DNA from: G963662675 sp963676845
GTDB taxonomy: Bacteria > Bacteroidota > Bacteroidia > Bacteroidales > Prolixibacteraceae
Direction of reading: 5' to 3'
Length of the DNA stretch: 64,000 nucleotides
Assembly (NCBI GenBank): GCA_963676845.2
Contig: CAXXKK010000015.1
Coordinates: forward strand, 62,001-126,000
The position numbers and the translations under genes are program-made. The notes beneath the pieces were generated by a model. The model saw only the letters and a list, made by a program, of their open reading frames with translations, was not told where the DNA came from and searched no databases. Positions 8,399-16,698 of this stretch are shown piece by piece (position 1 is the first letter of the stretch; the number at the start of each line of letters is the position of its first letter).

Positions 8399-8399
8399 G

Positions 8400-8905
8400 G
8401 TGAAAGTTGAGCGTCAAATTATACTGGACTGCTTTTCCGAAATTCGACATGAACTAGAACAAAACATTGATAAGCACAGTAAAAAACTAGTCACTTCAAA
8501 TATAGAAGTATTGTTGAACTACTGCGACCGCTTTTATGACCGTCAGTTTATTACCCGGGACAATGTAAACAGAGGTGTTTTAGAGAAGTTTGAAGAGCAA
8601 TTAAACAGTTATTACTCATCGGATAAGCCCCAAGCCTTTGGCATACCATCTGTTGCCTATTTTCCGATGAAGTTAATTTATCTGCTAATTATTTTGGTGA
8701 TTTAATTAAAAAGGAAACCGGGAAATCGGCAAAAGAATATATCCAGAATAAAATCATAGAGATTGCTAAGACTAAAATTCTCGATACAAATAAAACAGCA
8801 AGTGAAATTGCCAGTGAATTAGGTTTCAAATACTCACAACACTTTAGCCGCATGTTTAAGAATGAGACTGGGTATACACCAAATGAGTATAGAAATTTGA
8901 ATTGA
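8400..8905 (+). pseudogene. AraC-family regulator, truncated and frameshifted
   Basis: The first frame reads an AraC linker region (ILDCFSEIRHELEQNIDKHS ... YDRQFITRDNV ... QAFGIPSVAYF). It then loses frame at the T-run 8660-8663. Adding one T restores a continuous frame through YFGDLIKKETGKSAKEYI, ASEIASELGFKYSQHFSRMF and TPNEYRNLN to the TGA at 8903. With that base the region is exactly 169 codons. The DNA-binding domain is complete, but the N-terminal sensory domain is missing: an in-frame stop lies three codons before 8400. This is a decayed gene. Confidence 0.85.
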
Positions 8906-8925
8906 AAATCCCTGTATTTTGACAA

Positions 8926-9241
8926 TGGTAAGTATATTAATATGAAAGTAAACAGAAGGGCAACTTTCTAAAATTGCCCTTCTGATTTATATATGCAAAC
9001 TTGTATATAGAGTGCCAACACACTAGTATTATTTGCTTATTGTCCTTCCACTTCAAAATCTTTTTTTGAAAAAAGTAAAATATTAGACTCTAACAATGGG
9101 GAGTAATTGCATCGCCACTAAACTACCCCTTTTAACATTCCAAAAACATAATTAATTCATGAGAGGGGTAGCCAGTGGCAGGCTATTTTGAACAACTAAT
9201 ACAATGACGAGAATATATATAAAAACTAATCTTATGAGTTT
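8926..9241. other. Non-coding region downstream of AraC pseudogene
   Basis: No gene is seen. It contains the terminator at 8953-8984. It also holds a long imperfect inverted repeat (around GCCACTAAACTACCCCT near 9114-9130 against AGGGGTAGCCAGTGGC near 9164-9179) enclosing about 35 bases. The function of the inverted repeat is unknown. Confidence 0.5.
8953..8984 (+). terminator. Hairpin terminator after AraC pseudogene
   Basis: A perfect 11-bp stem, CAGAAGGGCAA (8953-8963) with TTGCCCTTCTG (8974-8984), with a 10-base loop is followed by ATTTAT. It lies 48 bases past the pseudogene stop. The T-run is short. Confidence 0.55.
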
Positions 9242-10051
9242 TTACGCTTTTCTTTGAGGAATAAAGAAATCATCTTTTGTCAAGTTGCATTTCTTTGCGA
9301 TGTATTTACAATAGTCGAGCCTACCGGTTTTTTGATCTCTTGTATCTGAACCAAAAGTAAATTTCAACCCCTGGTTTTTGGCCATTTTTATAAATTCCTC
9401 ATGAGGTGTATGTGCCAGATCATTAATTTCAATAGCAACATTATGCTCTTTTGCTGCTGAAATAATTTGGTTCATACGTTTTTCTGTCCACAATGAATAA
9501 TAATCACGGGCTATACACACAGGTAAGAACAATGGCCATGACAATATATCCAAAGGCTCATCATTTGTGATAACCTCCAGCGTATAATCCATATAAGCTT
9601 TCATAAATTTATTGGTATCATCAACATAAGTATCAAAACTATAAATCCGCATAGGGTCTCCATAGCTGTTTCCCTCTTCGAAAAATTGAGGATCCATAAG
9701 TACATAATCAACTTTAGCTAATGCCTCAGTAGAAAAATTTTTAGACCATCCCGGCCCTGTCGGTTGCAAACCGGCAAAAACAGGATACTGACGAAGATTT
9801 TCTATATATTTCAACAAGCTTACGTCATCTTTCATGGAATATTCCGGATGTTCCACTACCCCAAACTGAATATCTTTTTCAAAGGCAATATTCACAATAT
9901 CCTCAATGGTTTGGTCTTTTGAGGTATGCACATGTAAATCGATAATAGGGAAATCATCACTACCAATTGCATTTTTAGTGGCGAAAGCAGGAGATGATGC
10001 TAATAATCCTCCAACTATTGCAGAATTATTAATAAAACGACGTCTTTTCAT
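9242..10051 (-). CDS. PHP-type metal-dependent hydrolase, exported
   Basis: This 269-residue relative of the protein at 6199-7038 starts with a Tat-like signal (MKRRRFINNSAIVGGLLASS). PHP motifs are IIDLHVHTSKD (His40, His42), VEHPEY, IEINDLAHTPHEEF and FGSDTRD. The Asn-His following FGSDS in the relative is not kept here (TRDQ), so one metal ligand may differ. The two proteins share the distinctive GLQP-GPGWSK and EPLDI-PLFLP segments, so they form one subfamily whose substrate I cannot name. The gene stands alone on the minus strand. Confidence 0.78.
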   Translation of the reverse strand: MKRRRFINNSAIVGGLLASSPAFATKNAIGSDDFPIIDLHVHTSKDQTIEDIVNIAFEKDIQFGVVEHPEYSMKDDVSLLKYIENLRQYPVFAGLQPTGPGWSKNFSTEALAKVDYVLMDPQFFEEGNSYGDPMRIYSFDTYVDDTNKFMKAYMDYTLEVITNDEPLDILSWPLFLPVCIARDYYSLWTEKRMNQIISAAKEHNVAIEINDLAHTPHEEFIKMAKNQGLKFTFGSDTRDQKTGRLDYCKYIAKKCNLTKDDFFIPQRKA

Positions 10052-10300
10052 ACTTTAATAGTTTTTAATAGGGTTGGTTATATCTGGGAAGAATAATCGC
10101 AATATATCCTTAATTGGATTGAGTATTCAATCATCGTTTATCAATTGAACAATTATTCATCAATTCTATATTTATTCATACTTAAATTTCAAGCTTTTTG
10201 AAAAGTTAATGTGCACTAAATAAGCTTTTTCTGGAATGAAAAAGAAAATGAGAGTAATCCAAACAAACCTTATAAAGGTATTCGTGCACATGCTGATTAG

Positions 10301-11437
10301 TTATTTAGTTTTAGTGGTCATAAAGCGTTTTGTCAACCATCTTCTTACAGGCACATCATAGAATTTAAAAGATCCGTAAGCAATTATGATGGTTGTAACA
10401 AGCACCAAAAGTGCAGCAGGGATAGCTTCTGAGATGGAAGAAATCTCGTTATTTGTTTTCCAAGCTATAAATATGTACACGATTGGATAATGTATGATAT
10501 AGATCGGATATGAAATATCTCCCAGGAACCTATTGATTTTCAATGGCAAATTATTTTTAATAGTCCCGCTTGCACCAATATATACGATTAGAGGGAAAAT
10601 GAATATCACCGATAAAGAATCATATAACCCATTCATCCACAAGTGTTCTGTTCCTCCTATTCTTGGGATTGCAAGTACAACAATCAACAATAAGCTACAC
10701 CATGTAAAAGCATATTTAATATTGGATGGTTTCACTATTCGCGAAAGGAGCAGTCCGGCAAAGAAAGGGTACAACAAACGCATAAAACCAATGCGAAGCT
10801 GTGCCGGATTTACGGACCACCCTCCTATTATATCGCCACCATGACTGGTAACAGCCATGTGAATAAGTAAAGCTCCGGTTATGAATACAAATACAGCAAG
10901 AACTTTATTGGAGAATTTTCGAATGAAAAGTGCATACAGAATATTCGCAATATACTCAAAGAACAGAGACCATGCCGGGCCGTTTAGCGGATGCATCTCA
11001 CCCCATCCTCTAATGTCCATTGATCTGCCAACTGGGAATAGCGTAAACCCGATTAACATTACCAAAAGCATTTTACTCACAGGCGTGCCTGATATTGCCC
11101 AGAAATTTTGACTGTCCTGAAAATAAAACAGGATTGCTCCGATAATCATACCAATAATAATCATCGGGTGCAGACGAATCAAACGGCGTTTAAAGAAATC
11201 TTTCAGGCTCATTTTTGTCCATCGGTCATCGTAAGCATAACCAATTACAAAACCAGATAACACAAAGAAAAAATCAACAGCTAAATATCCATGATTAATA
11301 ATTTGTGTAAAATGATTTCCAAAAGGCTCAAGGATATGGTATAAAACCACAATAATTGCAGCGACACCACGAAGCCCGTCAAGTATCTCGTAGTGCTTTT
11401 TGGTATCGCTAAATGAAGAAGATAAAATGTTATTCAT
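10301..11437 (-). CDS. Acyltransferase 3 family membrane protein
   Basis: The 378-residue integral membrane protein belongs to the acyltransferase 3 family (OatA/WecH/NodX-like), which transfers O-acyl groups to extracytoplasmic sugars or other acceptors. Visible features are the N-terminal LDGLRGVAAIIVVLYHI helix with the family Arg and His, the VDFFFVLSGFVIGYAYDDRW segment, RLIRLHPMIIIGM, and about ten hydrophobic helices ending in a basic tail. It is divergent from the AraC regulator at 11553. That regulator may control it, but this is inference from position only. Confidence 0.88.
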   Translation of the reverse strand: MNNILSSSFSDTKKHYEILDGLRGVAAIIVVLYHILEPFGNHFTQIINHGYLAVDFFFVLSGFVIGYAYDDRWTKMSLKDFFKRRLIRLHPMIIIGMIIGAILFYFQDSQNFWAISGTPVSKMLLVMLIGFTLFPVGRSMDIRGWGEMHPLNGPAWSLFFEYIANILYALFIRKFSNKVLAVFVFITGALLIHMAVTSHGGDIIGGWSVNPAQLRIGFMRLLYPFFAGLLLSRIVKPSNIKYAFTWCSLLLIVVLAIPRIGGTEHLWMNGLYDSLSVIFIFPLIVYIGASGTIKNNLPLKINRFLGDISYPIYIIHYPIVYIFIAWKTNNEISSISEAIPAALLVLVTTIIIAYGSFKFYDVPVRRWLTKRFMTTKTK

Positions 11438-11552
11438 GAATTATGTTTTTGAAATGATAGACAAAAATAGCTACGACAGGCATGAGAGAGTTGTTTGATT
11501 TTAAATATATATTGTCGGATATTTGCATTTATCAAATATTTCAGATCATTAC

Positions 11553-12404
11553 ATGGAAGAAAAAATAAAATATAGCCACGTAGCATATGATGATGACAAA
11601 TCATTTTTCTTTGATCATGTACATATAGAATGGGATGAACAGATTACATACCACCAACAAGAGGAATGGGAATTATCATTTGTAATCACAGGAAGCGGGA
11701 CACGGGTAATTGGTGATATGATGGAAACCTTTTCGAAAGGAGAAATTGTTTTTATACCACCTAACCTTCCTCATGGGTGGTTTTTCGACAAATACGACCA
11801 TGATGAAGAAGGCAAAATAGAAAATATTACAATTATCTTCCCGGATTCTTTATTAGATAGTTGCTCTGTTTTATTTAAAGAGCTAAAATCTTCAATTTCA
11901 AAAATTAAACAAATAAACAAAGGGCTCAGGTTTGAAGGAGAGACATTGGAATATTTAAAAGAAATGATGACTTTGATGACAACTCAAACGAATATCGAAC
12001 AACTCTTATCATTGTTACAAATATTGGACAAAATCGCCAATACTATTCAAACACAAGTTGTTGGCTTTTGTGAGAAGCAAACAAAAGGAGCTCATAAGAT
12101 TAGGGAAATATACCGATACATGGTAAATAATTACCAAAACAACATTACCCTCGACGAAGTGTCAACGTATTTCGGCATGAACCGTTCGTCATTCTGTACC
12201 TTTTTTAAACGAGAAAAAGGTAAATCATTTTTTACTGCTTTAACAGAATACAGAATAGAATGCTCCTGTCTGATGCTTCGTGAAACCAATAAATCCATTG
12301 CTGAAATTTGCTTTGCTTCAGGTTTTAGCGATGTCCCACACTTTAATCGAACATTTAAAAAATTGAAAGGTCTGACTCCAAATGAATATAGGAATTTGAA
12401 TTAA
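11553..12404 (+). CDS. AraC-family regulator with cupin sensor domain
   Basis: The ATG at 11553 gives 283 residues and is preferred to an upstream TTG at 11523. The N-terminal half is an AraC-type cupin (HVHIEWDEQITYHQQEEWELSFVITGSGTRVIGD ... GEIVFIPPNLPHGW) that senses a small ligand. The C-terminal ~100 residues hold two helix-turn-helix motifs (ITLDEVSTYFGMNRSSFCTFFKRE and SIAEICFASGFSDVPHFNRTFKK) ending in LTPNEYRNLN. It is divergent from the acyltransferase gene. Nothing ties it to the esterase loci further right. Confidence 0.9.
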   Translation: MEEKIKYSHVAYDDDKSFFFDHVHIEWDEQITYHQQEEWELSFVITGSGTRVIGDMMETFSKGEIVFIPPNLPHGWFFDKYDHDEEGKIENITIIFPDSLLDSCSVLFKELKSSISKIKQINKGLRFEGETLEYLKEMMTLMTTQTNIEQLLSLLQILDKIANTIQTQVVGFCEKQTKGAHKIREIYRYMVNNYQNNITLDEVSTYFGMNRSSFCTFFKREKGKSFFTALTEYRIECSCLMLRETNKSIAEICFASGFSDVPHFNRTFKKLKGLTPNEYRNLN

Positions 12405-12548
12405 AAATCCGTTTTATCTGAGAAGTTGATTTTTCAAGGTGAGTACTATTGTATTCTACAATACACATACAAAACCTTGAAGCTTCATTGTATTTAGTTA
12501 ATAAAATTCTAATGCCTTTATATTTCGTAAAAGCACATAACAGATTAA

Positions 12549-12692
12549 TCAACTCCATCTGCTTTTTATCCAATAATACTCTGTGTGTCCACATTTATTA
12601 CAAGTTACGCCAATCTTATCTCGTTCTTCTTTGAAATGGTTGAAACAAGCTTCTCCGCTATCGAAATGGGTGGTAAAACTAACGGTATTCAT
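12549..12692 (-). pseudogene. IS1595-family transposase, N-terminal remnant
   Basis: A 47-codon minus-strand frame reads MNTVSFTTHFDSGEACFNHF, then KEERDKIGVTCNKCGHTEYY, then WIKSRWS and stop. This matches the zinc-ribbon N-terminus typical of IS1595-family transposases (FKEQRDKIGVxCxxCG ... HYWLxxxW). Only the first CxxC of the zinc ribbon is left. The DDE-type catalytic domain is absent, and no terminal inverted repeats were recognised. It is a dead fragment. Confidence 0.75.
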
Positions 12693-13136
12693 AATATTCC
12701 TATAGATCAATCAACTTGCTTTAAAATAGTACTTTATATCAAATTATGAGAGGCTGAACCAAAAATCTGTTACAATGGTTCATATATCTGCAATAAGAAT
12801 AATGTTGAATCGTTTTTTAACAGCTTTTTACGTTCTTTTTTCTTGATGTCGAACATACCTGCGAATCATTTTTTCATATAGTTCAGCCATCGACCAAAAA
12901 AATTGTTTATAGAATCAGGCTAAAGTAAATAATTAAATTCTATGATTCAAATGTTTATATCAGAATTGTACGTCTCACATAGATAGAGTTTTATAACAAC
13001 TAATAAGCAGACTGACATAAACCTTAAATTTCTATTCCTCTATTTTTTTCATGAAGTGGTTTATTTAACATATTTATGCCTTATTTATTCTCAATCCTTT
13101 AACCAGTATGTATTTAAAAACTTATCGTAAAGTTAT

Positions 13137-13224
13137 AAAAGGCTACCCCTCTGGGTAGCCTCAAGGTTTAGTAACTCTACCCAAAATACCTAACTAGTTC
13201 TGAGTACGAATTAACTAACTAAAC
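13137..13224 (-). repeat. Structured terminator element, copy 1
   Basis: Read on the minus strand, this begins GTTTAGTTAGTTAATTCG. It ends in an 8-bp hairpin, GGCTACCC-AGAG-GGGTAGCC (13141-13160), followed by TTTT. Related copies lie at 50320-50418 and 56688-56760. Here it lies ~150 bases past the last gene of locus 1 and is its probable terminator. Confidence 0.7.
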
Positions 13225-13370
13225 AATTTCTTTTTTACTCTTTAATACAATTACTGATATATGGGAAAGCGATGGTATCAGGCAAAATGCCAGTACTCCC
13301 CAAAAAGAAAAGGCTGCCATAGTTAACACAACAGCCTAATCACTACCTAACTAAAAATTAAAACTTATTT

Positions 13371-14465
13371 TCAGAATAATTTTTGGGCAAAATTATACAA
13401 GTCGTGTCTCCAAACATACCAGCTATGTCCACCAGGCATTTCGCTAAAATCATATTCAAAACCAAGTTTGTCAAACACGGTCAACATTTCTTTACAGTTT
13501 TCATAAGCGATATCTTCAGGCCCACCTTGAGTGAAGATTAAATATTTAACTGTGCTTTTTAATTTTGGGCTAATTTCTGTAAGTATCTTTTCACCTTCTT
13601 CATACATTTCGGTATCACCTTTAAACCAACCGGAACTCATTACATTTATGTATGCAAAACGATCCGGAAATGCCATGAAAGTATCCATTGTTTCCAAACC
13701 ACCCATTGAAAGGCCTGCTATTGCTGTATTGTTTGCACCATTTTTCACTTTGTAGTTAGCTTCGATGTAAGGCATTATATCATTGCCCATATCTTGTGCA
13801 AAAACTTTTGTATCAATACCACCATCAGGCATAACAACAATCATTTTTTCACATTTGCCATCAGCAAGCAGATTGTCCATAATTAAACCAGCCCTTCCAA
13901 CGTTTGGCCAGGCGACATCACTATCACCCCCACCATGTATTAGATAAAGAACAGGTAAGGCTTCATCGCCTAAATTATAACCAGCCGGAGTCCAAACATG
14001 CATCCTACGCATTGACTCAGTTGTATTTGAATAGTAAATAACTTCAGAAACAGCTCCATGAGGAATGTTTTCCCTCATGCTAAAAAATTCTTTGCCATTT
14101 GGTAAAACATCAATCAAAGCTTTGGTTTCAAAAGCATTTGCAGCTTTGGGGTCGTAAACATTTACACCATCAACAACAAAGTTATAACGGTACGTTCCTG
14201 TTTTTACATCAGGTATTGTTACAGACCAAACTCCCTCATCAGATTTTGTATAATTAAGACTTTGCCCGAAAGGAACAATATCACCACCAATACCAACATC
14301 CTTGGCTTCAGGTGCATAAATACTTAATACGACATCACCATTTGCAAGTACTCGTGTTGATTGCAATGTGTCATTTGGAGTTGGATTCATTACCGAAAAC
14401 TGGGCAAACGAAGTTGACACACTTATTAGCACCAACACAATAAATAAAACAAAATTCTTTTTCAT
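13371..14465 (-). CDS. CE1-type esterase with N-terminal E-set domain
   Basis: The 364-residue secreted esterase has a Sec signal (cleavage after SFAQ). An immunoglobulin-like E-set/CBM48-type domain spans about residues 35-120, and a CE1/esterase-D catalytic domain about 135-364. The oxyanion motif is LIHGGG. The nucleophile is Ser253 in GLSMGG, the probable acid Asp318 in GGPEDIA, and the base His347 in PGGHSWYVWRHDL. This architecture is known from Bacteroidota feruloyl and acetyl xylan esterases. With padC upstream in the same gene set, feruloyl or coumaroyl ester hydrolysis is the best guess. It is the last gene of locus 1, 45 bases after the preceding esterase. Confidence 0.88.
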   Translation of the reverse strand: MKKNFVLFIVLVLISVSTSFAQFSVMNPTPNDTLQSTRVLANGDVVLSIYAPEAKDVGIGGDIVPFGQSLNYTKSDEGVWSVTIPDVKTGTYRYNFVVDGVNVYDPKAANAFETKALIDVLPNGKEFFSMRENIPHGAVSEVIYYSNTTESMRRMHVWTPAGYNLGDEALPVLYLIHGGGDSDVAWPNVGRAGLIMDNLLADGKCEKMIVVMPDGGIDTKVFAQDMGNDIMPYIEANYKVKNGANNTAIAGLSMGGLETMDTFMAFPDRFAYINVMSSGWFKGDTEMYEEGEKILTEISPKLKSTVKYLIFTQGGPEDIAYENCKEMLTVFDKLGFEYDFSEMPGGHSWYVWRHDLYNFAQKLF

Positions 14466-14510
14466 AAAATATTAACAATTAATTATCGATAAAATAGTTT
14501 TAAATAATGA

Positions 14511-15431
14511 TCAAAAACCACCAGACTTAAGCCATAAATAGAATGAATCTATCCATGAATCACTGGGTAAATTTTTTTGTGTCATTCCAAAAGCACTTTT
14601 TCCCTTTCCGTAAATATGGATTTCTGCCTCACCTCCGGCATGTTTCCATGTAGTAAAAAGTGCCAGACAACCGGCTGCAACATTCATATGATCAGCAGCA
14701 GTTGCTATAAACAATGGAGGTATAGGTGAAGGAACTGTTACATCAATAGTAGATGGGCCATAAATGGAAGCTATAAAGTTTGGCATAGTTTCAGATTCTT
14801 GATTTCTTATAATTGCATCCAGGGCTACAGCTCCGCCAGCTGAAAAACCTAAAAACCCAACTTTATCATTATCAATACCCCATTCTTCTGCACGTTCCCG
14901 AACCACACGGATTGCTTCCTGAGCATCATTGCCGGCATTGTCAGCAACCAAAGTTGAATGCTCACTGGGAGATGGATTTGCATTGGCATTTTCAAGCTGG
15001 TCAAATTGATCAACCTTAAGACTCAACATCATGGGAGGCATATTTCCCTGCCCCATTTGCATTTCACTGTTATCAAGTCGATACTTTAAAATAAATGCAG
15101 CAATCCCTTTCTCATTTAACCATTTAGCCACTTTTGTACCTTCATTTTCCCAGCTTAAGAAACGTAAAGCCCCGCCAGGTAGGATGACAACAGCGGTACC
15201 CGTTGCATTTCTCGGATCCGGTAAATAAACTGACATTGATGGCTCTGTAACACCACTAATGGAAATAACTTCACCAGCATCATTATAGCTAATTTTTTCT
15301 TCAACATTTTTTGACGAATATTGGGTAGATAAGTGTGATGATAAAGAAACTATTTCCTGAGCTCTTAATCCTCGTATTGAAAAAATAAAAAGGATAAATA
15401 CTATGGAATTTAAGTAATAATACTTTTTCAT
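14511..15431 (-). CDS. Alpha/beta hydrolase, sugar-esterase type
   Basis: The 306-residue secreted protein has a signal peptide ending near LRAQ. It belongs to the alpha/beta hydrolases related to acetyl xylan esterases and the esterase module next to xylanases: VVILPGGALRFLSWENEG (oxyanion region), KYRL, nucleophile Ser197 in GFSAGG, and acid Asp247 in ATAADHMN. Most relatives then have a catalytic His in a GGHGFGM-like motif. Here the corresponding segment reads KGKSAFGMTQ, with Ser279 where His is expected. Either another residue supplies the base, as may occur in related subfamilies, or the enzyme is impaired. It lies between two CE1 esterase genes of locus 1. Confidence 0.8.
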   Translation of the reverse strand: MKKYYYLNSIVFILFIFSIRGLRAQEIVSLSSHLSTQYSSKNVEEKISYNDAGEVISISGVTEPSMSVYLPDPRNATGTAVVILPGGALRFLSWENEGTKVAKWLNEKGIAAFILKYRLDNSEMQMGQGNMPPMMLSLKVDQFDQLENANANPSPSEHSTLVADNAGNDAQEAIRVVRERAEEWGIDNDKVGFLGFSAGGAVALDAIIRNQESETMPNFIASIYGPSTIDVTVPSPIPPLFIATAADHMNVAAGCLALFTTWKHAGGEAEIHIYGKGKSAFGMTQKNLPSDSWIDSFYLWLKSGGF

Positions 15432-15521
15432 TTAATGAAATTTTCAAAATTGATTTTAACACTTCTTCGTAGGAAAAGACTTCCCAAATAAAAATTATTG
15501 CAGATTTACTTTATCATACAG

Positions 15522-16685
15522 CTATCCTTTAAAAAGGAGCTGAGCAAAATCATGTAAAGATTTTCTCCACGGTTGCCATTCGTGACCACCCGGGAAAGTT
15601 GAGAGTACCGGATTTAAACCATGGCTCCGAAATACCTGAACGATATTTTTTACATCCTCAATACGCTGGTCACTCTTGCCACAAGAGATATAAAATACCT
15701 TGAAGTTGGAGTTGAAGCTTTCGGTATTCGAATATATTCCAGGCATTTCTTTTTCTGCATCGAATGACAGTACGTTTGGTATTCCACCAAAAACACCTGA
15801 ACTAAAAATTCCAACATGTGAGAAATAGTCAGGGTTTCCCAAACCCACATAAAAGGATTGACCACCTCCCATTGAAAGCCCGGCCAAAGCCCTGTTTTCC
15901 CTGTCTGGAATTACACGGTAGTTTTCTTCAATAAATGGAATAATATTATCAATCATCTCGCTTTTAAAGCTTTGCATCGAATCCATGTTGTAGGCTGCTA
16001 CAGGCATTGTCCCATCTGACATGACGACAAGCATTTCCTTTGCTTTACCTTCTGCAATTAAATTGTCGAGGATAGTGGCTGTTTTTCCCTGATCAACCCA
16101 GCTCTGTTCATTTTCACCACCTCCATGCTGTAAGTAGAGAACCGGATATTTTTTGTCACTTCTATCATATCCATAAGGAACATAAATATTTAGGTGTCTC
16201 CATTCCCCGATATTCTCAGATAAATAATAAACGGAACGGATCTCACCATGTGCTACATCTTTTACATCATAAAAATCAACGCCTTTTTCCGGTATCTCAA
16301 TTCCACTTGAATACCTGCTAAATCCATAATAAACTTTTGAAGAAGGATCGCTTACATCCACTCCATCCATGTTGTAATAGTAGTAGTGGAATCCAGGCTC
16401 AATGGGATCTGTTATCAGGCTCCATACACCATCATTGTCTTTCGTTAACTCGTAAGTGCCATTCATTACCAGTTTAAATGATTCGACTTCTGGTGCATAT
16501 ACCTTGAATATTACTTGATTATCAGGCAACAATCTTGGAAAGCTCGCTGAACTCAGGTTTGAAGAAAGAGACACTGAATTTTCAGGAATGACTAAGTTTG
16601 TATTGTTGCTAACTGGCTGAGCAAAACAGTATAATCCTCCAGATAATAGGAGGATGCAGGCAATTTTTCTAAATGAATCAACCAT
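15522..16685 (-). CDS. CE1-type esterase with N-terminal E-set domain
   Basis: The 387-residue secreted enzyme has a signal peptide ending near CFAQ, an E-set domain at about residues 50-130 (VIFKVYAPEVESFKLVMNG ... YYYYNMDGVDVSDP), and a CE1 domain. The catalytic triad is Ser271 in GLSMGG, Asp339 in SCGKSDQR and His368 in FPGGHEWQPWR; LQHGGG forms the oxyanion part. The GKSDQR and GGHxW contexts are typical of CE1. It is one of three two-domain CE1 enzymes in locus 1. Their divergence suggests different ester linkages rather than redundancy, which is inference. It starts 13 bases after the stop of the preceding gene, so the two are co-transcribed. Confidence 0.9.
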   Translation of the reverse strand: MVDSFRKIACILLLSGGLYCFAQPVSNNTNLVIPENSVSLSSNLSSASFPRLLPDNQVIFKVYAPEVESFKLVMNGTYELTKDNDGVWSLITDPIEPGFHYYYYNMDGVDVSDPSSKVYYGFSRYSSGIEIPEKGVDFYDVKDVAHGEIRSVYYLSENIGEWRHLNIYVPYGYDRSDKKYPVLYLQHGGGENEQSWVDQGKTATILDNLIAEGKAKEMLVVMSDGTMPVAAYNMDSMQSFKSEMIDNIIPFIEENYRVIPDRENRALAGLSMGGGQSFYVGLGNPDYFSHVGIFSSGVFGGIPNVLSFDAEKEMPGIYSNTESFNSNFKVFYISCGKSDQRIEDVKNIVQVFRSHGLNPVLSTFPGGHEWQPWRKSLHDFAQLLFKG

Positions 16686-16698
16686 ATTGTTTAACGTA

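Larger units (their letters stand above)
8030..8399. other. Non-coding region with repeats B2 and A2 and a gene tail
   Basis: This 370-base space has no intact gene. It carries the second copies of repeats B and A and the minus-strand C-terminal tail of an otherwise lost gene (8324-8398), then abuts the truncated AraC pseudogene. It looks like a junction of deletions. Confidence 0.6.
12405..13370. other. Non-coding region with IS1595 remnant and terminator element
   Basis: No intact gene is seen in this 966-base stretch. It contains the transposase remnant at 12549-12692, a small hairpin (TGAACCA/TGGTTCA near 12756-12783), and the structured repeat that ends locus 1 (13137-13224). The rest is AT-rich without recognisable coding sequence. 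Confidence 0.6.

Noticed and set aside
9114..9179. Fourth copy of the structured terminator element
   Set aside because: It shares AGGGGTAGCC with the family but lacks the TAGTTTAGTTAG start and the right geometry.
12355..12594. 79-codon minus-strand open frame overlapping the AraC gene end
   Set aside because: It overlaps the real AraC gene and the transposase remnant in another frame and has no family features.
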